From Bradyrhizobium sp. SZCCT0153 (GTDB taxonomy: Bacteria; Pseudomonadota; Alphaproteobacteria; Rhizobiales; Xanthobacteraceae), in contig NZ_JAFCKS010000008.1 of NCBI RefSeq assembly GCF_018129995.1, forward strand, positions 1 through 64,000: 64,000 nt of DNA, in the 5' to 3' direction. The notes under the pieces are model-generated. The model was not told the origin of the DNA. It saw only the letters and a program-made list of their open reading frames with translations, and made no database searches. Position numbers and translations under genes: made by a program. Shown in pieces: positions 54,644-63,002 of this stretch. Every line of letters starts with the position of its first letter. Within the stretch, counting starts at the first letter, position 1.

Positions 54644-55105
54644 TCAATTCGAGCTGTCGATCAGGCTCTCCAGCAACCGCTTCAATTCGCTCGTCGACTT
54701 GTCACCGTAGCTTTCGAGGATGTGCTCCTCCTGATCCGCCGCGAGCGAGTTGAGCTTCTTGCTCAGCACCTTGCCGCGGTCGGAGATGAACATCAGCACC
54801 TTGCGGCGGTCGTTGGGGTCCTGCACGCGATAGACCAGCGTGTCGGAGACCATGCGGTCGATCATCTTGGTCAGCGTCGGATGGTTGAGCAGCACGGCGT
54901 CCGCGAGCTCGCCCATCGAGTGGCCATCGCCGTCCGACAGCACCTTGAGGATGCGCCATTGCTCGACGGGAACGCCTTCCTTGCTCAGGCGCAGTTCCAG
55001 CTGCCGGTTGATTTCCCGGTTGGCCTGCGCGAGCAGATAAGCGAGGTGTTCGGTGATAGGTGAGTTCTGCGGTTTGGCCACGGCTGAGACTTCGTATCGG
55101 TGCAA
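54644..55105 (-). CDS. MarR-family transcriptional regulator
   Basis: A 153-residue regulator with the MarR winged-helix fold: LAYLLAQANREINRQLELRL leads to VEQWRILKVLSDGDGHSMGE, the recognition helix LNHPTLTKMIDRMV and the wing VQDPNDRRKVLMFISDRGK. It resembles MarR proteins that sense small aromatic or phenolic ligands, but the effector is not readable. It is divergent from the amide-uptake cluster across a 154-base spacer with a palindrome, so it may control that cluster (inference). Confidence 0.92.
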   Translation of the reverse strand: MHRYEVSAVAKPQNSPITEHLAYLLAQANREINRQLELRLSKEGVPVEQWRILKVLSDGDGHSMGELADAVLLNHPTLTKMIDRMVSDTLVYRVQDPNDRRKVLMFISDRGKVLSKKLNSLAADQEEHILESYGDKSTSELKRLLESLIDSSN

Positions 55106-55131
55106 ATGAGCGAATGTCTTGCAACTAATGC

Positions 55132-55145
55132 TGCATCTATATGCA
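55132..55145. promoter_or_regulatory. Candidate MarR operator (TGCAT-N4-ATGCA)
   Basis: A perfect 14-base inverted repeat, TGCAT-CTAT-ATGCA, 27 bases upstream of the MarR start in the divergent spacer. The size and symmetry suit a MarR dimer. AT-rich sequence downstream (55160-55180) could hold promoter elements toward the amide cluster. No binding evidence exists in the sequence itself. Confidence 0.45.
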
Positions 55146-55259
55146 CTTCAATCCTTGAACATTCAATATTTTCCAATAGGATCGTTGCCTAACAAAAGGG
55201 CGGATGCCGCGACCGCCTGCTGAATGTGCTTTCAAGTCTGGTGCCAGACAGGAGTTGGC

Positions 55260-56444
55260 GTGCGCGCGACGGTAAACTTCCCGGCTCACGGCGGCCCGGC
55301 GTTGCCGCCGTCCATGCTGTTCAGGAATCTGTCGCCCGTCGCGACCGACTTCGACCTGTCTCCGATCGACGCGCATTTCATGAAGCGCCGCGGCGCGCGC
55401 AACAAGCTCCGCATCGGCAATTTCCTCACCTTCACCGGCTCGCCCGGGATCTGGGGCCCGACCTCGACCAACAGCGCGATGCTGGCGGTCGCCGAGATCA
55501 ACAAGCGCGGCGGCATTCTGGGGCGAGAGCTGGAACTGTCGATCTACGATTCCGGCGGCCCGATCGACGAGGTGGTGCGGCGCGCCGAGCAGGCGATCGC
55601 CTTCGACGAGGTCGACCTCATCATGGGCTCTCATATCAGCGCGGTCCGTGTCGCCTTGCGCAAGGTCACCGGCAGCCGCATCCCCTACATCTACACGCCG
55701 GTCTATGAGGGCGGCGAGCGCACGCCGGGCGTGATGGCGATCGGCGAGACGCCGCGCTGGCAGAGCCGGCCGTCGATTCACTGGCTCGCGGACGTCAAGA
55801 AGGCGGCGCGCTGGTATCTGATCGGCAGCGATTACGTCTGGCCCTGGCAGTCTCATCGCGCGGTGAAGCGCTACATCAAGGAGGCCGGCGGCCTGGTCGT
55901 CGGCGAGGAGTTCGTCCCAGTCGGCGAAGACAACCACGAGCCGCATCTGGCGCGCATCCGCGCCGCCAAGCCGGACGTGGTGCTGATCTCGCTGATCGGC
56001 ACCGACAGCATCACCTTCAACCGCGCTTTTGCGGAGGCGGGACTGGCCACTTCGACGCTGCGGCTTGCGGGCGCGATGGACGAGACCGTGCTTCTCGGCA
56101 TCGGCGCCGACAACACCGAGAATTTGTTCTGCGCCTCCGGCTATTTCAACTGCATGGCTTCGCGGGCCAATGACGAGTTCCTCAGCGGCTACCAAGCGAT
56201 GTTCGGCCCGCACGCCCCGCCGGTCGGCTCGGTCGGCCAGTCGAACTACGAGGGGCTGCGGTTCCTGGAGTCTGTGGCCAACCGTGCCGGCTCGTTGGCC
56301 TTTCGCCCGCTGCTGAGGGCGGCGCGCAACACCGTCTATTCGGCGGGCCGCGGTCCCGTCACCATCCGCGATGGCCGCGCCGAGATGCCGATGTACCTCG
56401 CCGAGGCGGACGGTCTCGACTTCAAGCTGATCGGGACCATCTGA
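55260..56444 (+). CDS. AmiC/UrtA-type binding protein without signal peptide
   Basis: A ~394-residue periplasmic-binding-fold protein (LIVBP type). KLRIGNFLTFTGSPGIWGPT, AVAEINKRGGILGRELELSI, YIYTPVYEGGERTPGVMAIG and WYLIGSDYVWPWQSHRAVKR match the AmiC/UrtA/FmdD group that binds amides or urea. No Sec or Tat signal is visible (it begins MRATVNFPAHGGPALPPSML), so it is probably cytoplasmic like AmiC, a sensor rather than a transporter subunit. The GTG at 55260 follows AGGAG (55250-55254); the frame from 55224 lacks such a site. It is first in the amide cluster. Confidence 0.82.
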   Translation: MRATVNFPAHGGPALPPSMLFRNLSPVATDFDLSPIDAHFMKRRGARNKLRIGNFLTFTGSPGIWGPTSTNSAMLAVAEINKRGGILGRELELSIYDSGGPIDEVVRRAEQAIAFDEVDLIMGSHISAVRVALRKVTGSRIPYIYTPVYEGGERTPGVMAIGETPRWQSRPSIHWLADVKKAARWYLIGSDYVWPWQSHRAVKRYIKEAGGLVVGEEFVPVGEDNHEPHLARIRAAKPDVVLISLIGTDSITFNRAFAEAGLATSTLRLAGAMDETVLLGIGADNTENLFCASGYFNCMASRANDEFLSGYQAMFGPHAPPVGSVGQSNYEGLRFLESVANRAGSLAFRPLLRAARNTVYSAGRGPVTIRDGRAEMPMYLAEADGLDFKLIGTI

Positions 56445-56493
56445 ACGCCAGTTGTCCCTCCGGACGGCAGATCCTCGAAATAATACTTGAAAA

Positions 56494-56506
56494 GGAAAAT
56501 ATTTCC
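56494..56506. promoter_or_regulatory. GGAAA-N3-TTTCC palindrome before amidase
   Basis: A 13-base perfect inverted repeat in the 157-base gap between the AmiC-like gene and the amidase, about 95 bases upstream of the amidase GTG. The surrounding 40 bases are AT-rich, unlike the region, and could hold a promoter or operator. The assignment is tentative. Confidence 0.35.
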
Positions 56507-56601
56507 GTCTGTAATATCGACGTGAAGCCGACTGGTTCGCGCCCCGCAGGCGCGTTCAAGAGGCTCCAACGCCAGGGATCAAGAAACTCCAGGAGAGCGC
56601 C

Positions 56602-58116
56602 GTGACAGTTGCCCTTCCCACGCCTGCCCAATTGCGCAGCGTCGCCGAGCAGTGCGGCCTCGCGCTGACCGACGAAGACGTCGCCTCGTTCCGCGGCCTG
56701 ATGCAGGGCTCGATCGAGGCCTACAATCTGGTCGGCGCCATGCCGGACGAAGTTCCGGAGGTCAAATACCCGCGCACGCCGGGCTATCGGCCCTCGCCGG
56801 AGGAGAACCCGCGCAACGCCTGGTACCGCAAGTCGACCGTGAAGGGCGCCGCCAGCGGCAAGCTCAAGGGCAAGACCGTCGCGCTCAAGGACAACATCAT
56901 GCTCGCCGGCGTTCCCATGATGAACGGCTCGGCGACGCTGGAAGGCTACATCCCCGATTTCGACGCCACCATCGTCACCCGCATGCTCGATGCCGGCGCC
57001 GAGATCGCCGGAAAGGTGCATTGCGAATCCTTCTGCATGTCCGGCGGCAGCCACACCGGCGCGGTCGGGGCGGTGCATAACCCTCACAAGATGGGCTATT
57101 CGGCCGGCGGCTCGTCCTCGGGCTCTGGCGTCGTCGTCGCGCTCGGCGAGGTCGACATGGCGATCGGCGGCGACCAGGGCGGCTCGATCCGCATGCCGTC
57201 CTCGTTCTGCGGCACCTACGGCATGAAGCCGACCTGGGGCCTCGTGCCCTACACCGGCATCATGCCGATCGAGATTTTCGTCGACCACACCGGCCCGATG
57301 ACGGCAACCGTTGCCGACAACGCGCTGCTGCTGGAGGTGCTGGCCGGCGACGACGGCTATGATCCCCGCATCAAGGCGCCGAAGGTCGAGGAGTACACCA
57401 AGGCGCTCGGCCAGGGCGTCAAGGGCATGAAGATCGGCATTTTGAAAGAAGGCTTTGAGCAGCCGACCGCGGAAGCCGCCGTCAACGAAAGCGTTCGCGA
57501 GGCCGCCAAGCGTTTCAAGGACCTGGGTGCGACGGTCGAGACCGTCTCGATCCCGATGCATCTCCTCGGTCCCGCGATCTGGACCCCGATCGGCACCGAA
57601 GGCATGACCCAGACCATGATGTATGGCGACGGCTATGGCCTGAGCCGCTCCGATCTCTACTCCACCTCGCTGATGGATTTTCATCGCGGCTGGCGCCGGC
57701 GGGCGGATTCGCTGTCCGAGACCACAAAACTGTTCCTGCTGCTCGGCACCTACATCAACAACAATTTCGGCCCGCGCTACTACGGCAAGGCGCTCAACAT
57801 CTCGCGCCGCCTGACCGCGGCCTACGACAAGGCCTTCAAGGACTACGACCTGCTGCTGCTGCCGACGACGCCGATGAAGGCGACCAAGCTGCCGGAGCCG
57901 ACCGCCAGCCGCGAGGACTATGTCGCCCGCGCACTGGAGATGATCGCCAACACCGCCCCGTTCGACATCACCCATCATCCCGCGATGTCGTTGCCCTGCG
58001 GCATGGTGGACGGCCTGCCCGTCGGCCTGATGCTGGTCGGCCGCATGTTCGAGGAATCCACCATCTATCGCGCCGCGCATGCGTTCGAGCAGATCGGCGA
58101 CTGGAAAAAGATGTGA
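56602..58116 (+). CDS. Amidase (nitrile-pathway type, amidase signature family)
   Basis: A 504-residue amidase. The triad is Lys96 (TVALKDNIMLAG), Ser171 (AGGSSSGSGV) and Ser195 (GGDQGGSIRMPSSFCG), with the normal 24-residue serine spacing. VPMMNGSATLEGY, IEIFVDHTGPM and MIANTAPFDITHHPA are very like the amidases that accompany nitrile hydratase in Rhodococcus, which cleave aliphatic and aromatic amides to acid and ammonia. No nitrile hydratase gene is present here. GTG 56602 is set by AGGAG at 56591-56595. It lies inside the Urt-like transporter cluster. Confidence 0.93.
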   Translation: MTVALPTPAQLRSVAEQCGLALTDEDVASFRGLMQGSIEAYNLVGAMPDEVPEVKYPRTPGYRPSPEENPRNAWYRKSTVKGAASGKLKGKTVALKDNIMLAGVPMMNGSATLEGYIPDFDATIVTRMLDAGAEIAGKVHCESFCMSGGSHTGAVGAVHNPHKMGYSAGGSSSGSGVVVALGEVDMAIGGDQGGSIRMPSSFCGTYGMKPTWGLVPYTGIMPIEIFVDHTGPMTATVADNALLLEVLAGDDGYDPRIKAPKVEEYTKALGQGVKGMKIGILKEGFEQPTAEAAVNESVREAAKRFKDLGATVETVSIPMHLLGPAIWTPIGTEGMTQTMMYGDGYGLSRSDLYSTSLMDFHRGWRRRADSLSETTKLFLLLGTYINNNFGPRYYGKALNISRRLTAAYDKAFKDYDLLLLPTTPMKATKLPEPTASREDYVARALEMIANTAPFDITHHPAMSLPCGMVDGLPVGLMLVGRMFEESTIYRAAHAFEQIGDWKKM

Positions 58117-58152
58117 GCGCGGCATCGATGCAGGCGGACGGGGCAGCAAGGT

Positions 58153-59010
58153 ATGGCTAACGCGTTCGTCGCGGCGTTCGAGATCCTGAGCTTCGGCGCG
58201 ATCATCGTCCTGATCGTGCTGGGGCTCGGGATCATTGCCAGCATGATGGGCATCTTCAACTTCGCGCAAGGCGAGTTCGTCCTGCTCGGGGCCTACATCA
58301 CCTATCTCGCCTACGCCAAGGGCCTGCCGATCTGGGCCGGCATGGTCGCGGCGCCGTTCGTGGTCGGCGCGCTCGGCTTCGTGCTGGAGGCGCTCATCAT
58401 CCGGCGATTCTACGCCGCGCCGATCGTGGCCATGCTCGGCACCTATGCGCTCGGCCTGATCATCCGCGAATCCGTGCGCGGCCTGATCGGCGGCTTCTAT
58501 CTCACCGTGCCCGAGCCGATCGGCGGCTCGATCGACATCGGCGCCATGCACATCTCGGCCTGGCGCTTCACCATCATCGTCATCACGCTGCTTGTGATGG
58601 CCGGTTGCTATCTCCTGCTGTCGCGCACCAACTTTGGCCTGCGCATGCGCGCCACGCTCGAAAATCCATCGCTGGCGCGGGCCTCGGGCATTTCCACGCC
58701 CCTGATGTACGGCGCCACCTTCGCATTCGGCTCCGCGCTCGCCGGCCTTGCCGGCGCGCTGATCGTGCCGGTGTTCAGCCTCTATGCCGATCTCGGCCTG
58801 CGCTTCCTGATCCAGGGTTTCGTCGCAGTGATGGTCGGCGGCGTCGGCTCCTTCATCGGGCCGGTCGCAGGCGCCGGCGTTATCGGCACGCTCAGCGCCG
58901 CGCTGCCGTGGGTAATGGCACCCGTCGTCGCCGATGTCCTCGTCTTCGTGCTCGCCATCGTCTTCATCAAATTCCGCCCGCAGGGCCTCATCGCTGGAAA
59001 AGGGGTTTAG
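58153..59010 (+). CDS. Branched-chain/urea-type ABC transporter permease (UrtB/LivH-like)
   Basis: A 285-residue inner-membrane permease with about eight helices. MMGIFNFAQGEFVLLGAYIT is the LivH/UrtB signature near the N-terminus, and MRATLENPSLARASGIS the conserved cytoplasmic EAA-like loop. FVAVMVGGVGSFIGPVAGAG is in the last helices. It forms the translocation pore with the permease encoded at 60239. It is 36 bases after the amidase stop and four bases before the binding-protein gene. Confidence 0.93.
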   Translation: MANAFVAAFEILSFGAIIVLIVLGLGIIASMMGIFNFAQGEFVLLGAYITYLAYAKGLPIWAGMVAAPFVVGALGFVLEALIIRRFYAAPIVAMLGTYALGLIIRESVRGLIGGFYLTVPEPIGGSIDIGAMHISAWRFTIIVITLLVMAGCYLLLSRTNFGLRMRATLENPSLARASGISTPLMYGATFAFGSALAGLAGALIVPVFSLYADLGLRFLIQGFVAVMVGGVGSFIGPVAGAGVIGTLSAALPWVMAPVVADVLVFVLAIVFIKFRPQGLIAGKGV

Positions 59011-59014
59011 TCAC

Positions 59015-60232
59015 ATGTTCGATCGTACGCAGCTTTCACGCCGCCGCTTTCTTTCTAATTTCGCTTTTGCATCCGGCGCGGTCGCGACCGGCGTCGGCAG
59101 CTGGGTGATCCCGGCGCCCTGGGCCAATGCGGCTGAAGCCCCGATCAAGGTCGGCATCGCCACCGACCTCACCGGTCCAATCGCCTACGCCGGCAATGCC
59201 GACGCCAACGTCGCGAAGATGGTGATCAAGGAGATCAACGCCGCCGGCGGCATGCTCGGCCGCCCGCTCGAGCTCTATATCGAGGACACCGCCTCGAACG
59301 AATCCGTCGCCGTCGGCAACGTGCGAAAGCTGATCCAGCGCGACAAGGTCGACATGGTGCTGGGCGGCATCACCTCGTCGATGCGCAACGCCATCAAGGA
59401 CCCGATCGTGGCGCGCGGCAAGACGCTCTACATCTATCCGCAACTCTACGAGGGCAAGGAGTGCACGCCCTATCTGTTCTGCACCGGTCCGACGCCGGCG
59501 CAGCAATGCGACGAGTTCATCCCGTGGCTGATCAAGAACGGCGGCAAGAAGTTCGCGCTGCCGAGCGCCAATTACGTCTGGCCGCACACGCTCAACGTCT
59601 ACGCCCGCAAGGTGATCGAGGCGAACGGCGGCGAAGTCGTGTTCGAGGAATACTACCCGCTCGACCAGGTCGACTTCTCCTCCACCGTCAACCGCATCAT
59701 CTCCAACAAGGTCGACGTCGTCTTCAACACCGTCATTCCGCCCGGTGTCGGCCCGTTCTTCAAGCAGCTCTATGAAGCGGGCTTCCTCAAGAACGGCGGT
59801 CGGCTCGCCTGCGTCTACTATGACGAGAACACGCTCAACATCAACCAAGCCGCCGAGATCGAGGGCCTCGCCAGCTGCCTCGACTATTTCAAGGTGCTGA
59901 CCAAGGAGAACCCGTTCGACGCGAAAATCCAGGCGGCCTACGAAAAGGATTTCCCCGGCAACTTCCTGTTCGCCGCCGGCAGTGCTGCGACCGGCACTTA
60001 CCGCGGCCTCAAGCTGTGGGAAGCCGCCGTCAAGGAGGCCGGCAAGATCGATCGCGAGTCGGTTGCCGCCGCGCTCGACCACGCCAAGATCGCCGAAGGC
60101 CCGGGCGGACCCGCCGAGATGGTGCCGGGCAAGCGGCACTGCAAGATGAAAATGTACACCGCGGTCGCCAAGGGCGGGAACTACGAGATCGTCGGCCGCA
60201 GCGACGGCCTCGTCGATCCCAAGGAATGCTAG
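59015..60232 (+). CDS. Tat-exported amide/urea-type ABC transporter substrate-binding protein
   Basis: A 405-residue binding protein. The N-terminus has the twin-arginine motif LSRRRFLSNFAFASGAVATG and a cleavage site after about residue 40 (PWANAAEAP). The mature LIVBP-type fold has KVGIATDLTGPIAYAG, EINAAGGMLGRPLELYIED, YPQLYEGKECTPYLFCTGPT and ANYVWPHTLNVYARKVIEA, like UrtA and FmdD. The frame is open from 58934 inside the permease gene; ATG 59015 is preferred for the signal. Unlike the first binding protein of the cluster, this one is secreted and should feed the transporter. Confidence 0.94.
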   Translation: MFDRTQLSRRRFLSNFAFASGAVATGVGSWVIPAPWANAAEAPIKVGIATDLTGPIAYAGNADANVAKMVIKEINAAGGMLGRPLELYIEDTASNESVAVGNVRKLIQRDKVDMVLGGITSSMRNAIKDPIVARGKTLYIYPQLYEGKECTPYLFCTGPTPAQQCDEFIPWLIKNGGKKFALPSANYVWPHTLNVYARKVIEANGGEVVFEEYYPLDQVDFSSTVNRIISNKVDVVFNTVIPPGVGPFFKQLYEAGFLKNGGRLACVYYDENTLNINQAAEIEGLASCLDYFKVLTKENPFDAKIQAAYEKDFPGNFLFAAGSAATGTYRGLKLWEAAVKEAGKIDRESVAAALDHAKIAEGPGGPAEMVPGKRHCKMKMYTAVAKGGNYEIVGRSDGLVDPKEC

Positions 60233-60238
60233 AGTCGA

Positions 60239-61345
60239 ATGCCGAAAGCGATGGGCGTAGTGAATCAGGCCGTCCCCGCCGAGATCGGCGGGGAGCAGAA
60301 CGTCGTCATGGTTGAACACGGATCAGCAGAGCGAGCCGGTTCGGGGCGAAAAATCCTGCCGATCGTGGAGGGCGTCGTGCTTGTCGCTGCGCTGCTCGCG
60401 CCGCTGGTGCTGCAGGACTATCTCACGGTGTTTGCGACTCGCGTGATCATCCTGGCGTTGTTCGCGCTGTCGTTCGACCTGGTCTGGGGCTATGCCGGCA
60501 TCATGAGCTTCGGCCAGGCCTTGTTTTTCGGCTCGGCCGGCTATGGCGTGGCGCTGCTCGCGCGCGACCTCGACATCACCAACATTTTCCTGGTGCTGCC
60601 GGCGGGCACGATCATCGGTCTCACCTTCGCGCTCTTGCTCGGCGGCTTCCTGCTGCTGGGCCGGCATCCCTCCAGCGTGATCTTCGTCTCGCTGGGTACC
60701 TTGACCGGCTCCTATGCCGCCGATCGGCTCGCCCGCGGCTGGTATTATCTCGGCGGCCAGAACGGCATCCCCTCGATCGCGCCGATGACGCTCGGCGGCT
60801 ACGAGTTCACGGAAGGACCGGCGTTCTATTATCTCGTGCTCGGCATCCTCGTCGTGGTCTACCTGCTCTGCCGTTTCCTGGTGCGATCGCAATTCGGGCT
60901 GGCGCTCGCGGGCCTGCGCGAGAACGAGCAGCGCATCGCCTTCTTCGGCTACAAGGCGCAGCATCTGAAAGCGATCATCTTCGCGATCGGCGGCGCCGTC
61001 GCGGGGATGGCGGGCAGCCTCTATGCCTTCCACGAGGGCTTCGTCTGGCCCAACATGGTCGGCGTCGTCGTTTCGACGCAAGTGGTGCTCTATGTGCTGT
61101 TCGGCGGCTCCGGCACGCTGATCGGCGCCGTGATCGGCGCCGTCATCGTCGAGGGCGTCAGCTTCTGGCTGTCGGACAATTATCGCGACATCTGGCCGAT
61201 CATTCTGGGCTTGCTGCTGCTGCTGGTGATCCTGTTCCGGCCGCTCGGCCTGATCAGCTTCGTGCTCGGCGAGCGCGAGCGGGTCGGAAGCTTCGGTGCG
61301 GAGCCAGGGGACACCAACAAGGAGAAGCGCAATGCCGCTCCTTGA
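60239..61345 (+). CDS. Branched-chain/urea-type ABC transporter permease (UrtC/LivM-like)
   Basis: A 368-residue permease with about ten helices. LVWGYAGIMSFGQALFFGSA and ALAGLRENEQRIAFFGYKAQ are LivM/UrtC landmarks, and GVVVSTQVVLYVLFGGSGTL lies near the C-terminus. The first ~25 residues (MPKAMGVVNQAVPAEIGGEQ) may be translated or the start may be ATG 60308; no Shine-Dalgarno sequence decides it. It follows the binding-protein stop by six bases and overlaps the first ATPase gene by 14 bases. Confidence 0.92.
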   Translation: MPKAMGVVNQAVPAEIGGEQNVVMVEHGSAERAGSGRKILPIVEGVVLVAALLAPLVLQDYLTVFATRVIILALFALSFDLVWGYAGIMSFGQALFFGSAGYGVALLARDLDITNIFLVLPAGTIIGLTFALLLGGFLLLGRHPSSVIFVSLGTLTGSYAADRLARGWYYLGGQNGIPSIAPMTLGGYEFTEGPAFYYLVLGILVVVYLLCRFLVRSQFGLALAGLRENEQRIAFFGYKAQHLKAIIFAIGGAVAGMAGSLYAFHEGFVWPNMVGVVVSTQVVLYVLFGGSGTLIGAVIGAVIVEGVSFWLSDNYRDIWPIILGLLLLLVILFRPLGLISFVLGERERVGSFGAEPGDTNKEKRNAAP

Positions 61346-62066
61346 AGCCACCGACGTCAAGAAGATCTTCGGCAAGCTCACCGCGCTCGACGGTGCGGCG
61401 CTCACCGTCGGCGAGAACGAGTTTCACGGCCTGATCGGGCCGAACGGCTCCGGCAAGAGCACGCTGATGAAGTGCATCGCCGGCGCCGAGGTGCCGACCC
61501 AGGGCAAGGTCTCCTTCATCAACACCGACATCACCGCGTTCACGCCGACCGAGCGCGCCCGCGCCGGCATGAGCCTGAAATTCCAGATCACCAGCGTGCT
61601 GCCGACGCTGACGCTCTACGACAACATCCTGCTCGCGCTGCAGGCGCAGTCCTCGCTGGTCGACCTCGTGTTCTCGCGGACGCGCAGGCTGCTGCACGAC
61701 CAGGTCATGACCATGCTGACCCAGTTCCGCCTCGCCGATCGCGCCTTCGATGCGGCAGCGGCCCTGTCGCACGGCCAGCAGCAATGGCTGGAGATCGCGA
61801 TGGCGCTCGCCGGCAAGCCGAAACTGCTGCTGCTGGACGAGCCGACCGGCGGCATGAGCCTGGAGGAGCGCCGCGTCACCGGCGAATTGCTGCAGCCGAT
61901 CAAAAAGCATTGCTCGCTGGTCATCGTCGAGCACGACCTCGATTTCATCCGCGACATCTGCGATCGCCTCACCGTGCTCGACCAGGGCAAGGTGCTGGCG
62001 TCGGGCACGGTGTCGGAGATCCAGGCCAACAAGGCCGTTCAGGAGATTTATCTGCGCCGTGCCTGA
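61332..62066 (+). CDS. ABC transporter ATPase, UrtD-like
   Basis: A 244-residue ATPase. Walker A is GPNGSGKSTLMKCI, the signature is LSHGQQQWLEIAMAL, and Walker B is LLLLDEPTGGMSLEER. The SHGQ form of the signature is characteristic of UrtD in urea transporters. ATG 61332 follows GGAGA (61321-61325) by six bases; the frame upstream to 61296 overlaps the permease. It overlaps the next ATPase gene by eight bases, so both are coupled. Confidence 0.94.
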   Translation: MPLLEATDVKKIFGKLTALDGAALTVGENEFHGLIGPNGSGKSTLMKCIAGAEVPTQGKVSFINTDITAFTPTERARAGMSLKFQITSVLPTLTLYDNILLALQAQSSLVDLVFSRTRRLLHDQVMTMLTQFRLADRAFDAAAALSHGQQQWLEIAMALAGKPKLLLLDEPTGGMSLEERRVTGELLQPIKKHCSLVIVEHDLDFIRDICDRLTVLDQGKVLASGTVSEIQANKAVQEIYLRRA

Positions 62067-62754
62067 ATTTTTGGACATCAAGCATCTCGACGCCGGCTAT
62101 GGCCGCAGCCAGGTCCTGTTCGACGTCAACCTCGGCATTCCCTGGCGCGGCGGCGTCGCCGTGCTCGGGCGCAACGGTGCCGGCAAGACCACGCTGATGA
62201 AGACCATCGTCGGCGAGCTGCCGGCGTGGAAGGGCGAGGTCGCCTTCGACGGCCGCGACATCAGCCGCCGCGCGACCCAAGAGCGTGTCCGCGCCGGCAT
62301 CGGCTACGTCCCGCAGGAGCATTCGGTGTTCGCGCGCCTGTCGGTGCGCGACAATCTCGCCGTCGGCTCGCTCGCGAGCAAGAAGGCCGACGCCGTCGAC
62401 CACGTGCTGACCATCTTCCCGAAACTCGGCCAGCGTCTCGATCAGCCCGCCGGCACCCTCTCCGGCGGCGAGCGCAAGATGCTCGCGATCGGCCGCGCCA
62501 TGCTGGGCGATCCCAAGCTGTTGCTGCTGGACGAGCCGACGGAGGGCGTCTGGATCGGCGTCATCGAGGAGATCACCGAGCGCCTGATCGAGCTCGCGAA
62601 GAACATTGCGGTGATCATCGTCGAGCAGCATCTCGATCTCGCGCTGCGTGTTGCGGACTATGCCTATGTGCTGGACCGCGGCCGCGTCGCGCTGCAGGGG
62701 GAAGCGGGCCAGGTGCGAGGCAATCCGGAACTGCTGCGATATCTGGCGCCGTAG
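62059..62754 (+). CDS. ABC transporter ATPase, UrtE-like
   Basis: A 231-residue ATPase with Walker A GRNGAGKTTLMKTIVG, signature LSGGERKMLAIGRAM and Walker B LLLLDEPTEGVWIGVIEEI, close to UrtE (DEPTEG). GYVPQEHSVFARLSVRDNLA is the Q-loop region. The start is GTG at 62059, inside the end of the upstream gene (eight-base overlap). It is the last gene of the cluster; an inverted repeat follows about 50 bases downstream. Confidence 0.94.
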   Translation: MPEFLDIKHLDAGYGRSQVLFDVNLGIPWRGGVAVLGRNGAGKTTLMKTIVGELPAWKGEVAFDGRDISRRATQERVRAGIGYVPQEHSVFARLSVRDNLAVGSLASKKADAVDHVLTIFPKLGQRLDQPAGTLSGGERKMLAIGRAMLGDPKLLLLDEPTEGVWIGVIEEITERLIELAKNIAVIIVEQHLDLALRVADYAYVLDRGRVALQGEAGQVRGNPELLRYLAP

Positions 62755-62805
62755 GGGCGTGTGTCACTACCGCGTGTTTTCCTCGCAGCCTACACGCTTC
62801 AGCCC

Positions 62806-62940
62806 TGTCATCCTGAGGTGCTCGTGGCGCGATGCATAGCATCGCGCCACGAGCCTCGAACGATGCCCGGCCGAGCCGGCCAGCCGGGCCGTCGCCCTTC
62901 GAGGGCCGCTCAAGAAGCGGCCGCCTCAGGGTGACGGTGA
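62806..62940. repeat. Dispersed inverted-repeat element, copy F, with 15-bp perfect hairpin
   Basis: Begins GTCATCCTGAGGTGCTC and ends GCCGCCTCAGGGTGACGG, giving inverted ends like the element at 48424. Inside, CTCGTGGCGCGATGC (62821-62835) pairs perfectly with GCATCGCGCCACGAG (62839-62853) across a three-base ATA loop. Further CCCTTCGAGGGCCGC sequence pairs on the right side. It lies between the amide cluster and the end gene. Confidence 0.7.
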
Positions 62941-63002
62941 TACGCTGTTGCGAGAAACTACAGCTTCGAACTTGAATTGAATGGGGCGATCGCAGTCGCC
63001 CT

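Noticed and set aside
56422..58551. Long minus-strand frame opposite the amidase and permease
   Set aside because: Antisense to two recognised genes, rich in Arg/His/Asp/Gly shadow composition, no family match.
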